This document shows, in pieces, positions 31,581-40,530 of a stretch of DNA of 64,000 nt (its first letter is position 1; each line of letters begins with the position of its first letter). Below the pieces are notes generated by a model. It saw nothing but the letters and a program-made list of their open reading frames with translations. It had not been told where the DNA came from and made no database searches. This DNA comes from Isoptericola cucumis (GTDB taxonomy: Bacteria > Actinomycetota > Actinomycetes > Actinomycetales > Cellulomonadaceae). A program made the translations under genes and the position numbers. The stretch spans positions 53,364 to 117,363 of the forward strand of contig NZ_BMDG01000014.1 of the NCBI RefSeq assembly GCF_014635665.1, in the 5' to 3' direction.

Positions 31581-32444
31581 TCAGCGATCGGGGTCGGTGG
31601 CCTCCAGCGCCGGGCGCGCGCCGGCCGCGCCGTCGTCGGCGGGCTCGTCGGGGCTGGCGGGGGCACCGTCGTGCGCGCCCCGGACCACGGCCCAGGTGAG
31701 CCACAGGACCAGTCCCCACAGCGGCACTCCCAGGACCAGGTGCGCCGTGCCCAGCCAGCCGATGTCCCCGGCGAAGTAGAGCGGCACCTTCACCGCGAGC
31801 CGGATCCCGAAGAGCCCGGCCCAGAACCACGTCGCCAGGGTGTACCGGCGCACGAGGTCGGGGTCGCGACGCCAGGCGACCAGGCCCGCGAACGGGCTCG
31901 GTCCCGCGTCGTCCCCGGTGGTGCCCGGTTCCGTGGTGCCCGGTTCCGTGGTGCCCGGTTCCGTGCTGCCCTGCTCCGTGCTCGCGGACGCCGGGCGGCC
32001 CGCCTGCTCGGCGAAGCCGGTCCGCAGCGCCTCGACGACGAGCCCGACCAGCGGCCACCGCGCGACGAGCGACACCAGGATGACCGCGAGGTAGATCGCG
32101 TTGGTCCACAGCCCCCACGCGTAGAAGTTCTGCGCCTCCCCCGAGCGCCAGGCCCAGAACACGCCGACGCCGATGCCCAGCAGCCCGCCGAGCGCCTGCG
32201 TCACCGGGGTGCGCTGCGCGAGCCGTACGGCCAGCGCCACCAGCGCCGCGCCCACGGAGGCGACGAGCGACCAGGTGAGGTCGGACGTGACCACGAAGAC
32301 GACGACGAACAGCAGACCCGGCAGCACGGCCTCCACGACGCCGCGCACGCCGCCCACGGCCGCGCCCAGGGAGAACGACTCGGCGGTGACCGCCCGCACG
32401 CCCTGCCCGGAGCGGCCGGGGGCGTCGCCTGCCGGGCGGCTCAC
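31581..32444 (-). CDS. DUF3159 membrane protein
   Basis: The 287-residue protein has several hydrophobic segments: VVEAVLPGLLFVVVFVVTSD, SLVASVGAALVALAVRLA, GGLLGIGVGVFWAWRSG and a C-terminal pair. It matches the actinobacterial DUF3159 family, which is of unknown function. A TEPGTTEPGTT repeat, encoded by a 15-bp tandem DNA repeat (about 31917-31971), lies in the cytoplasmic loop. The GTG start overlaps the upstream OB-fold stop by 4 bases, so the two genes are in one operon. Confidence 0.85.
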   Translation of the reverse strand: MSRPAGDAPGRSGQGVRAVTAESFSLGAAVGGVRGVVEAVLPGLLFVVVFVVTSDLTWSLVASVGAALVALAVRLAQRTPVTQALGGLLGIGVGVFWAWRSGEAQNFYAWGLWTNAIYLAVILVSLVARWPLVGLVVEALRTGFAEQAGRPASASTEQGSTEPGTTEPGTTEPGTTGDDAGPSPFAGLVAWRRDPDLVRRYTLATWFWAGLFGIRLAVKVPLYFAGDIGWLGTAHLVLGVPLWGLVLWLTWAVVRGAHDGAPASPDEPADDGAAGARPALEATDPDR

Positions 32445-32809
32445 TCGGCGCCCTTCGCGCGCAGCTCGTAGCGGGGGTTGAACATGGTGCGCCGACCGTC
32501 GACGTCGCACACCAGGCCCTCGACCCGGATGCGGCGGCCGGGCTCCACGCCCGCGATGGTGCGTCGGCCCAGCCACACGAGGTCGAGCGCGCCGGAGCCG
32601 TCGTACAGCTCGGCCTCCACGGTCGGCGTGCCCTCGCGGGGCCGCAGGACGACGGACCTCAGGACGCCCGCGACGCTCGCGCGCCTGCGGTCGCCCAGCT
32701 CGGACACCGGGACGCAGCCACGGTTGCCGGCCGCCTCGTGGCGCTCCTCGTCGGCCGCCACCTCGTCGGCGGAGGCGAGGGCACGCCGGACGGCGGTACG
32801 CAGGGACAT
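32441..32809 (-). CDS. OB-fold nucleic acid-binding protein
   Basis: The 122-residue protein contains an OB-fold segment of the tRNA_anti type: VAGVLRSVVLRPREGTPTVEAELYDGSGALDLVWLGRRTIAGVEPGRRIRVEGLV. It probably binds single-stranded nucleic acid. The gene is conserved in order with DUF3710 upstream and DUF3159 downstream in actinobacteria, and it overlaps the latter by four bases. No enzymatic motif is visible. Confidence 0.85.
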   Translation of the reverse strand: MSLRTAVRRALASADEVAADEERHEAAGNRGCVPVSELGDRRRASVAGVLRSVVLRPREGTPTVEAELYDGSGALDLVWLGRRTIAGVEPGRRIRVEGLVCDVDGRRTMFNPRYELRAKGAE

Positions 32810-32822
32810 CGGTGCTCCCGAC

Positions 32823-33590
32823 TCAGCGGATCTCGGTGATCTCCGGCCCGCGCTCGAGCGGGTCGAAGGAGGGCGCGGCGGGAGCCGCGCCCTCGGGGCC
32901 GCCGGCCTCGGCGCGGGCGGCGTCCGGGCCGCCCGGCCGTGCCTTGGCGGGCATGGTGAGGGTGAGCAGGTCGCGCGGCGGGCGCGGGTTGGCGTCGCGC
33001 ACGACCACCACGTTGGCGAACACGGACTCCAGCGCCTTGGCGGCCTCCGCGTCCACGGCGGCACGGCCCGAGATCACCCCGCGCAGGAACCACCGCGGGC
33101 CGTCGACACCGACGAACCTCGCCGGTCGCACGGCCGGCGCGCCGTCGGGGCCGGTCGCGGGGATGCGGGCGATGAGCTCGCGCCCGAACGTGCCCGGGAC
33201 GTCGTCGACCGTGCCGCCCTGGCGGGTGATCGAGCCGGCGATCTCGGTGCGCACCTCGTCCCAGATGCCCTCCGAGCGGGGCGCGGCGAACGCCTGCACC
33301 TGCAGCCCGGAGCCTCCGAGGGTGGCGGAGACGCCGGTGACCTTCTGCGTCTTCTTGTCGATCTCCATGCGCAGCTCGAGCCCCGGGAGCACGGGCAGCC
33401 AGATGGCGCCCAGGTCCACGCGGGGACCCATGCTGGTCACCTGCTTCGCGTCGAAGGGCCCGCGCTCGGGTCGCTCGGCCGCGCCGTCGGCCGTGGTGGC
33501 GACGTCGCCGCCCGCCGGCTCCTCGACGGGCGCGGTCGCCCGGGCGTCGTCAGCCGCCTTCTTCGACGCGTTGCGCCGGAACAGCCCCAC
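32823..33590 (-). CDS. DUF3710 protein
   Basis: The 255-residue protein has a charged, low-complexity N-terminus, then GPFDAKQV, RVDLGAIWLPVLPGLELRMEIDKKTQKVTGVSATLGGSGLQVQAFAAPRSEGIWDEVR, the recognisable DUF3710 core. Function is unknown. The GTG at 33590 follows an AGGAGG site. It is the first gene of a DUF3710-OB-DUF3159 operon that is conserved next to dut in actinobacteria. Confidence 0.88.
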   Translation of the reverse strand: MGLFRRNASKKAADDARATAPVEEPAGGDVATTADGAAERPERGPFDAKQVTSMGPRVDLGAIWLPVLPGLELRMEIDKKTQKVTGVSATLGGSGLQVQAFAAPRSEGIWDEVRTEIAGSITRQGGTVDDVPGTFGRELIARIPATGPDGAPAVRPARFVGVDGPRWFLRGVISGRAAVDAEAAKALESVFANVVVVRDANPRPPRDLLTLTMPAKARPGGPDAARAEAGGPEGAAPAAPSFDPLERGPEITEIR

Positions 33591-33739
33591 GGAGGGCCTC
33601 CTTCGTCTCGATCGTGCACTCGTGGCGGCGCCCGGGACCGGGCACACCTCTTGTCTCCACACTAGACCCGCTGCGGGGCCGTGCCGCCTCCCGCCGACGC
33701 CCGTCGGCGGGCCGCCGGCGACCGCCCCGCGACGAGGGC

Positions 33740-34228
33740 TCAGCCCTGCGCCCAGCCTCCGCTGGACCCGAACCCGCCCGACCCGCGGTGCGACCCGGGC
33801 AGCGACGTGGCCGCGAGGAAGCGCGCCCGCTCGACCCGCTGCACGACCAGCTGCGCCACCCGGTCCCCGCGGCGCAGGGTCACCGGGTTCTCGGTGTCGG
33901 TGTTCAGCAGCACGACCTTGATCTCCCCGCGGTAGCCGGCGTCGATCGTGCCGGGCGCGTTGACGACCGTCAGCCCGTGCTTGGCCGCCAGGCCGGAGCG
34001 CGGGTGCACGAAGGCCGCGTACCCGTCGGGCAGCGCGATCGCGACGCCGGTGGGGACGGTGCGCCGGCCCTGCGGCGGGATCTCGACGTCGACGGTGGTC
34101 ACCAGGTCCGCCCCGGCGTCGCCGGGGTGGGCGTAGGACGGCGGCTCGATGCCGTCGTCCAGGACGGTGACGAGCACGTCCACGGTGCTGCCGGAGTGGG
34201 TCACGGGCTGGCTCGCGGTGTCAGGCAC
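33740..34228 (-). CDS. dut: Deoxyuridine 5'-triphosphate nucleotidohydrolase
   Basis: The 162-residue protein carries the five dUTPase motifs. HPGDAGADL (motif 1), PRSGLAAKHGL (2), NAPGTIDAGYRGE (3, with the catalytic Asp), RRGDRVAQLVV (4) and the C-terminal GSGGFGSSG (5, the phosphate-binding arm) are all present. It hydrolyses dUTP to dUMP and pyrophosphate, limiting uracil incorporation. As a trimeric enzyme of the normal length it should be active. It belongs to the conserved cluster dut-DUF3710-OB-DUF3159. Confidence 0.96.
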   Translation of the reverse strand: MPDTASQPVTHSGSTVDVLVTVLDDGIEPPSYAHPGDAGADLVTTVDVEIPPQGRRTVPTGVAIALPDGYAAFVHPRSGLAAKHGLTVVNAPGTIDAGYRGEIKVVLLNTDTENPVTLRRGDRVAQLVVQRVERARFLAATSLPGSHRGSGGFGSSGGWAQG

Positions 34229-34293
34229 CCCGGCAGCGTAGCCGACGGCCGGGGCCTGCGCCGGACCCTCCGGGCGGCTGGGATGATGGGTCC

Positions 34294-34833
34294 ATGAGCA
34301 CGCCGCGCCCCCCGCAGCCGACCCCCGCCGACGACACGAGCCACCCGGTCGCCCCCGCCTTCCGGGAGCGGCTGGTGCCCGGTCCGGCGGCGTGGTGCGG
34401 CGCGGCGGGGCTCGGGGTCATCGTGGGCGTCACGCTGTGGCCGCTGGCCCACCAGGCGGCCTTCGCGTTCGGGCTCGTCGCGGCCGTCGCGACGCTGGTG
34501 GCCCTCATCGCGACGGCGCCGGTGGTCGAGGTGTCGGACGGCGCCCTGCGCGCCGGCCGGGCGCGCGTCCCGCTCGACGTGCTCGGCGAGGTCACGCCGA
34601 TGGCCAGCCCGGCCGAGATGCGCACCGCCCTCGGCCCGGCGCTCGACGCCCGCGCGTACGTGTGCCTGCGTGCCTGGGCACGCACCGGCGTTCAGGTCGA
34701 GCTGCACGACCCGCTCGACCCCACCCCCTACTGGCTGGTGTCGACGCGTCGCCCCGCCGAGCTCGCGGCGGCCCTGCGGCGCGGCGAGGCACAGGCCGGT
34801 GGGACGACGAAGGCCGTCACGCCGGAGACGTGA
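34294..34833 (+). CDS. DUF3093 membrane protein
   Basis: The 179-residue protein has two hydrophobic segments (PGPAAWCGAAGLGVIVGVTLW and AAFAFGLVAAVATLVALIATA) followed by a small cytoplasmic domain containing VPLDVLGEVTPM and RAYVCLRAWARTGVQVELHDPLDPTPYWLVSTRRP. That is the DUF3093 family, typical of actinobacteria. Function unknown. It is divergent from dut, and its last codons are part of a terminator hairpin. Confidence 0.85.
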   Translation: MSTPRPPQPTPADDTSHPVAPAFRERLVPGPAAWCGAAGLGVIVGVTLWPLAHQAAFAFGLVAAVATLVALIATAPVVEVSDGALRAGRARVPLDVLGEVTPMASPAEMRTALGPALDARAYVCLRAWARTGVQVELHDPLDPTPYWLVSTRRPAELAAALRRGEAQAGGTTKAVTPET

Positions 34834-34839
34834 CGGCCT
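34811..34839. terminator. Hairpin at the DUF3093/DUF4193 convergence
   Basis: AGGCCGTCACG (34811-34821) and CGTGACGGCCT (34829-34839) form a perfect 11-bp stem with a 7-base loop. It spans the DUF3093 stop codon (ends 34833) and probably ends transcription from both converging genes. Confidence 0.65.
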
Positions 34840-34884
34840 GGTACGCCGTCCCGCGGGTGCCGCGGGTGGGGTCGACGGGTGCGC

Positions 34885-35184
34885 TCAGGCGGCGCACTCC
34901 GTGCAGACCATCTGGCCCTTCTTCTGGTAGGCCAGCTGGCTGCGGTGGTGGACGAGGAAGCAGCTCGTGCAGGTGAACTCGTCGGCCTGCCGGGGCAGCA
35001 CGCGCACCGCGAGCTCCTCGCCGGACAGGTCGGCGCCCGGGAGCTCGAAGCCTTCCGCGGCCTCGGTCTCGTCCTCGTCGACGACCCCCGACGACTTGTC
35101 GGAACGACGCGCCTGGAGCTCCTGGATCGAGTCCTGCTCCACATCCTCGTCGGTCTTGCGGGGGGCGTCGTAGTCGGTTGCCAT
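34885..35184 (-). CDS. DUF4193 protein
   Basis: The 99-residue protein is acidic for its first two thirds (TDEDVEQDSIQELQARRSDK and on) and ends with a four-cysteine C-terminal region, EFTCTSCFLVHHRSQLAYQKKGQMVCTECA, with two CxxC pairs that probably bind zinc. This is the DUF4193 family, conserved in actinobacteria next to DUF3093 and dut. Its role is unknown; proteins of this layout are thought to bind RNA polymerase or nucleic acid, but nothing here proves that. Confidence 0.85.
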   Translation of the reverse strand: MATDYDAPRKTDEDVEQDSIQELQARRSDKSSGVVDEDETEAAEGFELPGADLSGEELAVRVLPRQADEFTCTSCFLVHHRSQLAYQKKGQMVCTECAA

Positions 35185-35450
35185 CGGTGTGGTCACGCTC
35201 CGTGGTGTCGTGGTCGGTACGCGCTACTAATGCTTGGCGACCAGGTTTTGTTCCCGGTCGGCCCACGGATTCTGCACCATTTCCCTCAGGTACGCGACAT
35301 GTTCTGCTGTCAGGCCCGTCACACTCCCCTGACCTGCGCAGATGCCGCCTGGAAGCGTGCGTCGTCGACCATTTCCGCGGGAGTGCTGACGCAGTTTCAC
35401 CCAGGGCGAATCGCGCCAACGGTGTTGCGGCGCCGCACGCCACGAATCGC
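35185..35450. other. Intergenic region upstream of DUF4193
   Basis: A less GC-rich 266-bp gap. On the minus strand CATTAGTA-like sequence near 35230 is a possible -10 region for the DUF4193 gene. No gene or repeat seen. Confidence 0.3.
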
Positions 35451-36404
35451 TCAGTCCGTGAACGTTTCTTCCACCGTGTCGGCACCGGCGTCCTCGAGCA
35501 GCCGCACGAGGTCACCCTGGACCGGCGCGGGGCCCGCGACCGTCATCGCGGTGCCCGCCGGAGCGCCGCGCAGGCCGGTGACCACAGCGCCCGCCTCGGT
35601 GGCCACCAGGGCGCCGGCGGCGAGGTCCCACGGGTTGAGGCCGCGCTCGTAGTAGAGGTCGAGGGCACCCTCCCCCACGAGGCACAGGTCGATGGCCGCG
35701 GCGCCCAGCCGGCGGATGTCGCGCACCCGCGGCAGCACCTGCGTCAGGACGCGCGCCTGGCCGGCGCGGCGGGCGGGCGAGTAGCCGAAGCCCGTGCCGA
35801 CCAGCGACGTGGCGAGGCTCGCCGGGGAGCCGGCCCGCACGGGCCGCCCGTCGCGCTCGGCGCCGCCGCCGCTGGCCGCGGTCCACGTGCGCCCGTCGAC
35901 CACGGAGTGCACGCATCCGGCGAGGGCCGTCCAGCGCGCGGGGTCCGGCGGGCCGGCGACGACGGCGACGGAGACCGCGAACGACGCGACGCCGTACAGG
36001 TAGTTCACGGTGCCGTCGATGGGGTCCAGCACCCAGGTCAGGCCCGAGGTGCCCGGGACGTCGTCGCCCTCCTCGCCCAGGATCGCGTCGTCGGGGCGCT
36101 CGGCGGCGATGCGGGCCCGGAGCAGCTCCTCCGAGGCGCGGTCCATGGCCGTCACGGGGTCGACCTCGCTCGACTTCGTGGCCGCCACCACGACGCGCTC
36201 GGGGCTCTGCTCGCGCACGAGCGCCCCTGCCTCGAGGGCGAGCCGGCGCGCCAGCTCGCGCAGCGTCTCGACGTCCACCCCGGCGGGGGCGCCGTCGAGG
36301 GCGGGCGCGGGCCCGCCGTCCTGGCCGGCGCGGCGGCCGTCGCGCCGGTCGTCGCGCTGGTCGTCGAGGGCGTCGGGCACGGCGGGCTCAGGCTGGTCGC
36401 TCAC
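35451..36404 (-). CDS. Inositol monophosphatase family protein
   Basis: The metal/phosphate motifs are present: GEEGDDVPG (Glu), WVLDPIDGTVNYLYG (Asp-Pro-Ile-Asp-Gly-Thr) and the C-terminal GLNPWDLAAGALVATEAGA (Trp-Asp). It is a Li-sensitive, Mg-dependent phosphatase of 317 residues that probably acts on myo-inositol phosphate, or on histidinol phosphate or fructose-1,6-bisphosphate in some members. The first ~45 residues are low-complexity acidic/arginine-rich. The gene is divergent from sepH, an arrangement common in actinobacteria. Confidence 0.9.
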   Translation of the reverse strand: MSDQPEPAVPDALDDQRDDRRDGRRAGQDGGPAPALDGAPAGVDVETLRELARRLALEAGALVREQSPERVVVAATKSSEVDPVTAMDRASEELLRARIAAERPDDAILGEEGDDVPGTSGLTWVLDPIDGTVNYLYGVASFAVSVAVVAGPPDPARWTALAGCVHSVVDGRTWTAASGGGAERDGRPVRAGSPASLATSLVGTGFGYSPARRAGQARVLTQVLPRVRDIRRLGAAAIDLCLVGEGALDLYYERGLNPWDLAAGALVATEAGAVVTGLRGAPAGTAMTVAGPAPVQGDLVRLLEDAGADTVEETFTD

Positions 36405-36587
36405 GGTGCCATCCTGCCTCACCCCGGCGCCGGGCGGCCGGGCGGACCGGCCCAATCGGCGGCACACCGACGCGCCTGCGCTGCGGTACCGCGCGCGGGT
36501 GGCACTCTCGATCTGGCGGCACCGCTGCCGCGGACCGGTTCGAGTCAGGTCGACGGCGTCCGCGGGTGCGACCCAGAGGGAGGAAGC

Positions 36588-37865
36588 ATGGCCGAGCTCG
36601 AGCTCGCGAGACTGCACGAGGACGGTGAGCACCTGGTCCTGCGCGCGCCCGACGGCGCGGAGCACATGCTGCCGATCACGGAGGCGCTGCGTGCTGCCGT
36701 GCGGCGGGACCGGCCGCGCGCCGAGGCGCTCCAGGCCCAGGCGGCCATGCGCCCGCGCGACGTGCAGGCGCGGTTGCGCGCGGGCGCCAGCGTCGAGGAG
36801 CTGGCGGCCGAGTCCGGGCTGCCCGAGGACCACGTGCGCCGTTACGAGTGGCCGGTGGTGGCCGAGCGCGACCACGTGGTCAGCCAGGTGCGCGGCCACC
36901 GGCTGGCGGGCGACGGCGAGCCCGTGACGCTCGGCGAGGTCGCCGACACCCGGCTCGTCGCGCGCGGCGTCGGCAAGGACGAGGCCCGCTGGTCCGCCCG
37001 GCGCGACGGCTCGGCGCCGTGGGTCGTCGAGGTCCGGTTCTGGGCCGGCGACCGGGACCGCTCGGCACGCTGGACGTACGACCCCAAGGCGCGCGTCGTC
37101 ACCCCGCTCGACGACGAGGCCCGCTGGCTCGGTCAGCCGGACGACCCCGTGTCGCCGGAGATGCTCGGGGTGCCGTCGGTGCTCGGCCGCTCCGGGGGCT
37201 CGCCCCGCACCGCCGCCGACCCGCACCAGGACGCCACCGCGCTCCTCCTGGACGACCTCGCCGGCCGGCGCGGCCAGCGCACGGGGACGCGCGGGCGCCG
37301 CTCCGACGGCGCGGCCGACGCGGCCCGCACCTCCGGCGCCCCGTCGGAGGGTGCCCGCCCGCTGCCCGAGCCCCTCCCCCTGGGTCTGGTCCCGGCACCC
37401 GCTCAGGCGCGCCCGCCCGTCCCGACCTCCGCCCACCAGGACCACGACGGAGCCCACGAGAAGCGGCGCGACGAGCGCGACGAGCGTCACGAGGACGGCC
37501 ACGGCGACGACCGGCCGGCCGAGGGCCCCGCCGCGACGGCCAGCGTCGTCGACCTGGGTTCCCGGCGCGCCGGGAACCGGGCACCCGACGGGCGCGCCGG
37601 ACACCCGTCCGGCAGCCGCCGATCGCCGGACGCCTCCGCGCCCCCTGCGCCCTCTGCGACCCCTGCAGCGTCGGCGTCTTCGACGGGCGACGTCGCCGAC
37701 GCCGAGGTCCCCGCGCCCAGCACGCCGCCGTCCGGCGCCCCGGGGCCGCAGCCGTCGGCGCCGCCCGCCGGCAAGACCACCGGCCGGCGACCCGGCCGCA
37801 AGGGGCGCCCGCAGGTGCCGAGCTGGGACGAGATCGTCTTCGGCGGCGGCCGCCCGTCGTCCTGA
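36588..37865 (+). CDS. sepH: Septation protein SepH
   Basis: The 425-residue protein has the DUF3071 N-terminal domain of SepH: MAELELARLHEDGEHLVLRAPDGAEHMLPI, a helix-turn-helix-like segment (RPRDVQARLRAGASVEELAAESGLPEDHVRRYEWPVVAERDHV), then AARWTYDP-like strands. A long disordered, Pro/Ala/Arg-rich tail follows (residues ~200-425). SepH stimulates FtsZ assembly at division septa in Streptomyces and mycobacteria. GAGGGAGGAAGC gives a strong ribosome-binding site. The tail ends with a basic WDEIVFGGG motif that is conserved in the family. Confidence 0.93.
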   Translation: MAELELARLHEDGEHLVLRAPDGAEHMLPITEALRAAVRRDRPRAEALQAQAAMRPRDVQARLRAGASVEELAAESGLPEDHVRRYEWPVVAERDHVVSQVRGHRLAGDGEPVTLGEVADTRLVARGVGKDEARWSARRDGSAPWVVEVRFWAGDRDRSARWTYDPKARVVTPLDDEARWLGQPDDPVSPEMLGVPSVLGRSGGSPRTAADPHQDATALLLDDLAGRRGQRTGTRGRRSDGAADAARTSGAPSEGARPLPEPLPLGLVPAPAQARPPVPTSAHQDHDGAHEKRRDERDERHEDGHGDDRPAEGPAATASVVDLGSRRAGNRAPDGRAGHPSGSRRSPDASAPPAPSATPAASASSTGDVADAEVPAPSTPPSGAPGPQPSAPPAGKTTGRRPGRKGRPQVPSWDEIVFGGGRPSS

Positions 37866-37915
37866 CCGACCGGCCCCCTCCCTGACCGGCCGCCCGCCCG
37901 CCCGCCCTCAGGACG

Positions 37916-38563
37916 TCACAGGTCGAGCACCGGGTCCCCCGCCGACCGGCGGCGCGCGACGTCCGACGTCATCCGCCGCATGTGGTGACGGCGGCAGAGC
38001 ACCTCGTACGCCACCTGCGCGCCGTCAGGGGTGCCGGCCACGTCCCCGACGACCACCTGCTCGCCCTCGACGACCATGATGCCGTCCACGGTGCGGGCGT
38101 TGTGCGTGGCCCGGGCGCCGCACCAGCACAGCGACCGCACCTGCAGCTCCTCCACGCGGTCGGCCAGCTCGATGAGCCGCGCCGCCCCGGGGAACAGCCG
38201 GGTGCGGAAGTCGGTGGTGATCCCGAAGGCGAACACGTCGATCTCGACCTCGTCCACCAGGCGGGCGAGCTGCTCCACCTGCGCGGGCGAGTAGAACTGC
38301 GCCTCGTCGCACACGAGGTAGTCGACGAGGCGGCCCGACTGGCGCTCGGTGGCCACCACCTCCCACAGGTCGGTGGAGTCGGTGACCTCCCGCGCGTCCA
38401 CCTCCAGGCCGAGCCGCGACGACAGCCGGGACGTCCCTGCCCTGTCGTCCCGCGTGAAGATCAGCCCCGTGCGCCCCCGGGCCGCGTGGTTGTGGTCGGT
38501 CTGCAGCGCCAGCGTCGACTTGCCGCTGTCCATGGTCCCGGAGAAGAAGACGAGCTCGGCCAT
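37916..38563 (-). CDS. tdk: Thymidine kinase
   Basis: The 215-residue type-II thymidine kinase has the P-loop GTMDSGKS (residues 9-16), a DEAQF Walker B-like motif near the middle, and a lasso region with zinc-binding cysteines in RSLCWCGARATHNAR and a distal CRRHH. It phosphorylates thymidine to dTMP in the salvage pathway. The gene is convergent with sepH. The length and motif set are complete. Confidence 0.95.
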   Translation of the reverse strand: MAELVFFSGTMDSGKSTLALQTDHNHAARGRTGLIFTRDDRAGTSRLSSRLGLEVDAREVTDSTDLWEVVATERQSGRLVDYLVCDEAQFYSPAQVEQLARLVDEVEIDVFAFGITTDFRTRLFPGAARLIELADRVEELQVRSLCWCGARATHNARTVDGIMVVEGEQVVVGDVAGTPDGAQVAYEVLCRRHHMRRMTSDVARRRSAGDPVLDL

Positions 38564-38590
38564 GGGCGGAATCCTGTCAGACGCCGGGCA

Positions 38591-39238
38591 CTACTGGCCC
38601 ACGCGCCCGTCGATGCACTCGCGCAGCAGGTCGGCGTGGCCGCAGTGCCGGGCGTACTCCTCGACGTGGCTCAGCAGGAGCTCCCGCAGCTGGATCTCGC
38701 CGCCCGGGGTCGCCCCGAGGTCGGAGTGCCCGGCGTTCGTGGCCCCGAGGTCGTCGATCGACGCGACCATCCGGTCGGTGGCGGCCATCTCCGCGCGCCA
38801 GCGGTCGAAGGCGTCCGCCACGACGGCAGGGTCGGCGACGGCGCCGTCCCAGTCGGCGTCCCGGTCGGCCTCGGTGCGGTACAGCCAGGGGGCGTCCTCG
38901 CCGGTCATGATCCGGCGGACGTGCCGCTCGTCCTCGGTGAGGTGCCGCACCAGGCCGAGCAGGGACATGGTGGACGGCGGCACGGACCGGCGGGCGAGCT
39001 GCTCGGCGTCCAGTCCGGCGCACTTCATCTCGACCGTCAGCCGGTACGACCGCAGCGAGTCCAGCAGGAGGGCGCGCTCGTCGACGACGCCCTCGACTCC
39101 GTCCTCACCGTCGGCACCGCCGCGCTCGCGCGGGTCGTCGTCCGGGTCCACCCACATGTCGGGGTAGACCGTCGCCTGGGTCCACCGCTCGCCGGGCCGG
39201 GTCGACCGCTCGCCCGGCGTGCTCTCCTCGCGCTCCAT
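38591..39238 (-). CDS. DinB family protein
   Basis: The 215-residue protein has a four-helix DinB-like layout: LLLDSLRSYRLTVEMKCAGLDAEQLARRSVPPSTMSLLGLVRHLTEDERHVRRI and a C-terminal LRELLLSHVEEYARHCGHADLLRECIDG. Conserved His in RHLT and in VEEYARHCGHADLLRE match the metal-binding residues of DinB/YfiT (DUF664). Many members are thiol transferases or of unknown function. It is separated from tdk by 27 bases on the same strand. Confidence 0.88.
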   Translation of the reverse strand: MEREESTPGERSTRPGERWTQATVYPDMWVDPDDDPRERGGADGEDGVEGVVDERALLLDSLRSYRLTVEMKCAGLDAEQLARRSVPPSTMSLLGLVRHLTEDERHVRRIMTGEDAPWLYRTEADRDADWDGAVADPAVVADAFDRWRAEMAATDRMVASIDDLGATNAGHSDLGATPGGEIQLRELLLSHVEEYARHCGHADLLRECIDGRVGQ

Positions 39239-39309
39239 GCCAGGAGCGTCGCACCCGGCGCCCGTCGTCGCCACGGGATTCGGGCGGCGGGCCGGACGGG
39301 CCGGTGCGC

Positions 39310-40530
39310 CTACGCCTGCGCGACGAGCAGCGGCACGACCATCTCCGCGGGCGTCAGCGAGCCGTGGACGCCGGGCATCTCCCGGGCGCCCGACGGGTGC
39401 AGCCGCGAGTCCACGACGGTCGCCGCGCCGCGCGCCGCGACCAGCACGTCCCCGACCGCGGGCAGCACGTGCTCGGCGACCGGGCCCAGCCAGCCGTCCG
39501 CGACCGCCTCGTCGCGCAGCACGACGAGCGCGTCGTCGCCGAGCACGCCCGCCCAGCGCCCGGCGACGTCGCGGGGGTCGGCCCCGTCCTGGACGTACAC
39601 GTGCGTCGCGCGCGGCTCGCCGCCGAGCAGCGCGACGCCGCGCGCGAGCTCCGGGCTGGTGGCGACGTCGTGCTGGCGGTACCGGTCCGCCGCGACCTGG
39701 CCGTGGTCCGCCGTCACCACCACGAGGGTGCCGCGCGGCACGGACCGCACCAGCCGGCGCAGCTCGGCGTCCGCAGCCTCCAGCGCGTCGCCCCACTGCC
39801 ACGAGTCGGGCCCGTCGTGGTGCCCGACCTTGTCGACCGTGCCGTGGTAGAGGTACACGAGGCCGGGGTCCCGCAGCGCCCGGACCGCGGCGTCCACCTG
39901 GTCCGCGAGGGACTCGGCCGGCACGTACCGCGGCCCGCGCAGGGCGGCGCGGGTCATCCCGGAGCCGTCGAACTTGGCCGGCCCCGGCGCGGTCACGCGC
40001 ACCCCCGCCGCCGCGACGGTCTCCAGGACCGTGGGCTCGCGCTGCAGGTCGCGGGGGTCCTGGCGCACGGGCGCGGAGAGCTTCGGCCCCGGCCGGTACG
40101 GGTCGGACTGCTCGCTCCACGAGATCGTCGTGATCAGCCCGCCCGTCGCCGCGTTGCGCTGGGTGTACCCGAGCAGCCCGGTGCGCCCGGGGGACGTCCC
40201 GGTGCCGAGCGTGGCGAGGGCGGCGGCCGTCGTCGACGGGAAGCTCGACAGCAGCGAGCGCCCGTCGGCCAGCAGGGAGCGCAGGAACGGCGCGTGCCCG
40301 CCGCGCTCGGCGAGGTTGTGCAGGCCCAGCCCGTCCACCAGCACCACCACGACGCGGTCGCAGCCCGCCGGCAGGCCGAGGGCGGGCGCGCACTCGGCGC
40401 TCACCAGCCCGGTCGAGGTGCGCACGTCCACCCCGAGCGTGCCGGCCACCGCGGGCAGCACGGCCGCGAGCGAGCCGGTCCCGTACGACGGCGCGAGCAG
40501 GTCGTCGGGCAGCGTCACGACTGCGGTCAT
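39310..40530 (-). CDS. Alkaline-phosphatase-fold nucleotide pyrophosphatase/phosphodiesterase
   Basis: The 406-residue protein begins with VVVVLVDGLGLHNL, has the nucleophile Thr in LLSSFPSTTAAALATLGTG, and later metal ligands in DPGLVYLYHGTVDKVGHHDGP and VVVTADHGQV; these are the hallmarks of the type I phosphodiesterase/nucleotide pyrophosphatase family. It is cytoplasmic, with no signal peptide visible. The ATG overlaps the upstream DUF5998 stop (ATGA), so the two genes are translationally coupled. Substrate unknown. Confidence 0.85.
   Translation of the reverse strand: MTAVVTLPDDLLAPSYGTGSLAAVLPAVAGTLGVDVRTSTGLVSAECAPALGLPAGCDRVVVVLVDGLGLHNLAERGGHAPFLRSLLADGRSLLSSFPSTTAAALATLGTGTSPGRTGLLGYTQRNAATGGLITTISWSEQSDPYRPGPKLSAPVRQDPRDLQREPTVLETVAAAGVRVTAPGPAKFDGSGMTRAALRGPRYVPAESLADQVDAAVRALRDPGLVYLYHGTVDKVGHHDGPDSWQWGDALEAADAELRRLVRSVPRGTLVVVTADHGQVAADRYRQHDVATSPELARGVALLGGEPRATHVYVQDGADPRDVAGRWAGVLGDDALVVLRDEAVADGWLGPVAEHVLPAVGDVLVAARGAATVVDSRLHPSGAREMPGVHGSLTPAEMVVPLLVAQA

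Noticed and set aside
36526..36560. GGTTCGAGTC-like sequence considered as the T-arm of a tRNA
   Set aside because: No matching stems or acceptor arm can be formed around it; no tRNA or rRNA gene was found anywhere in the window.
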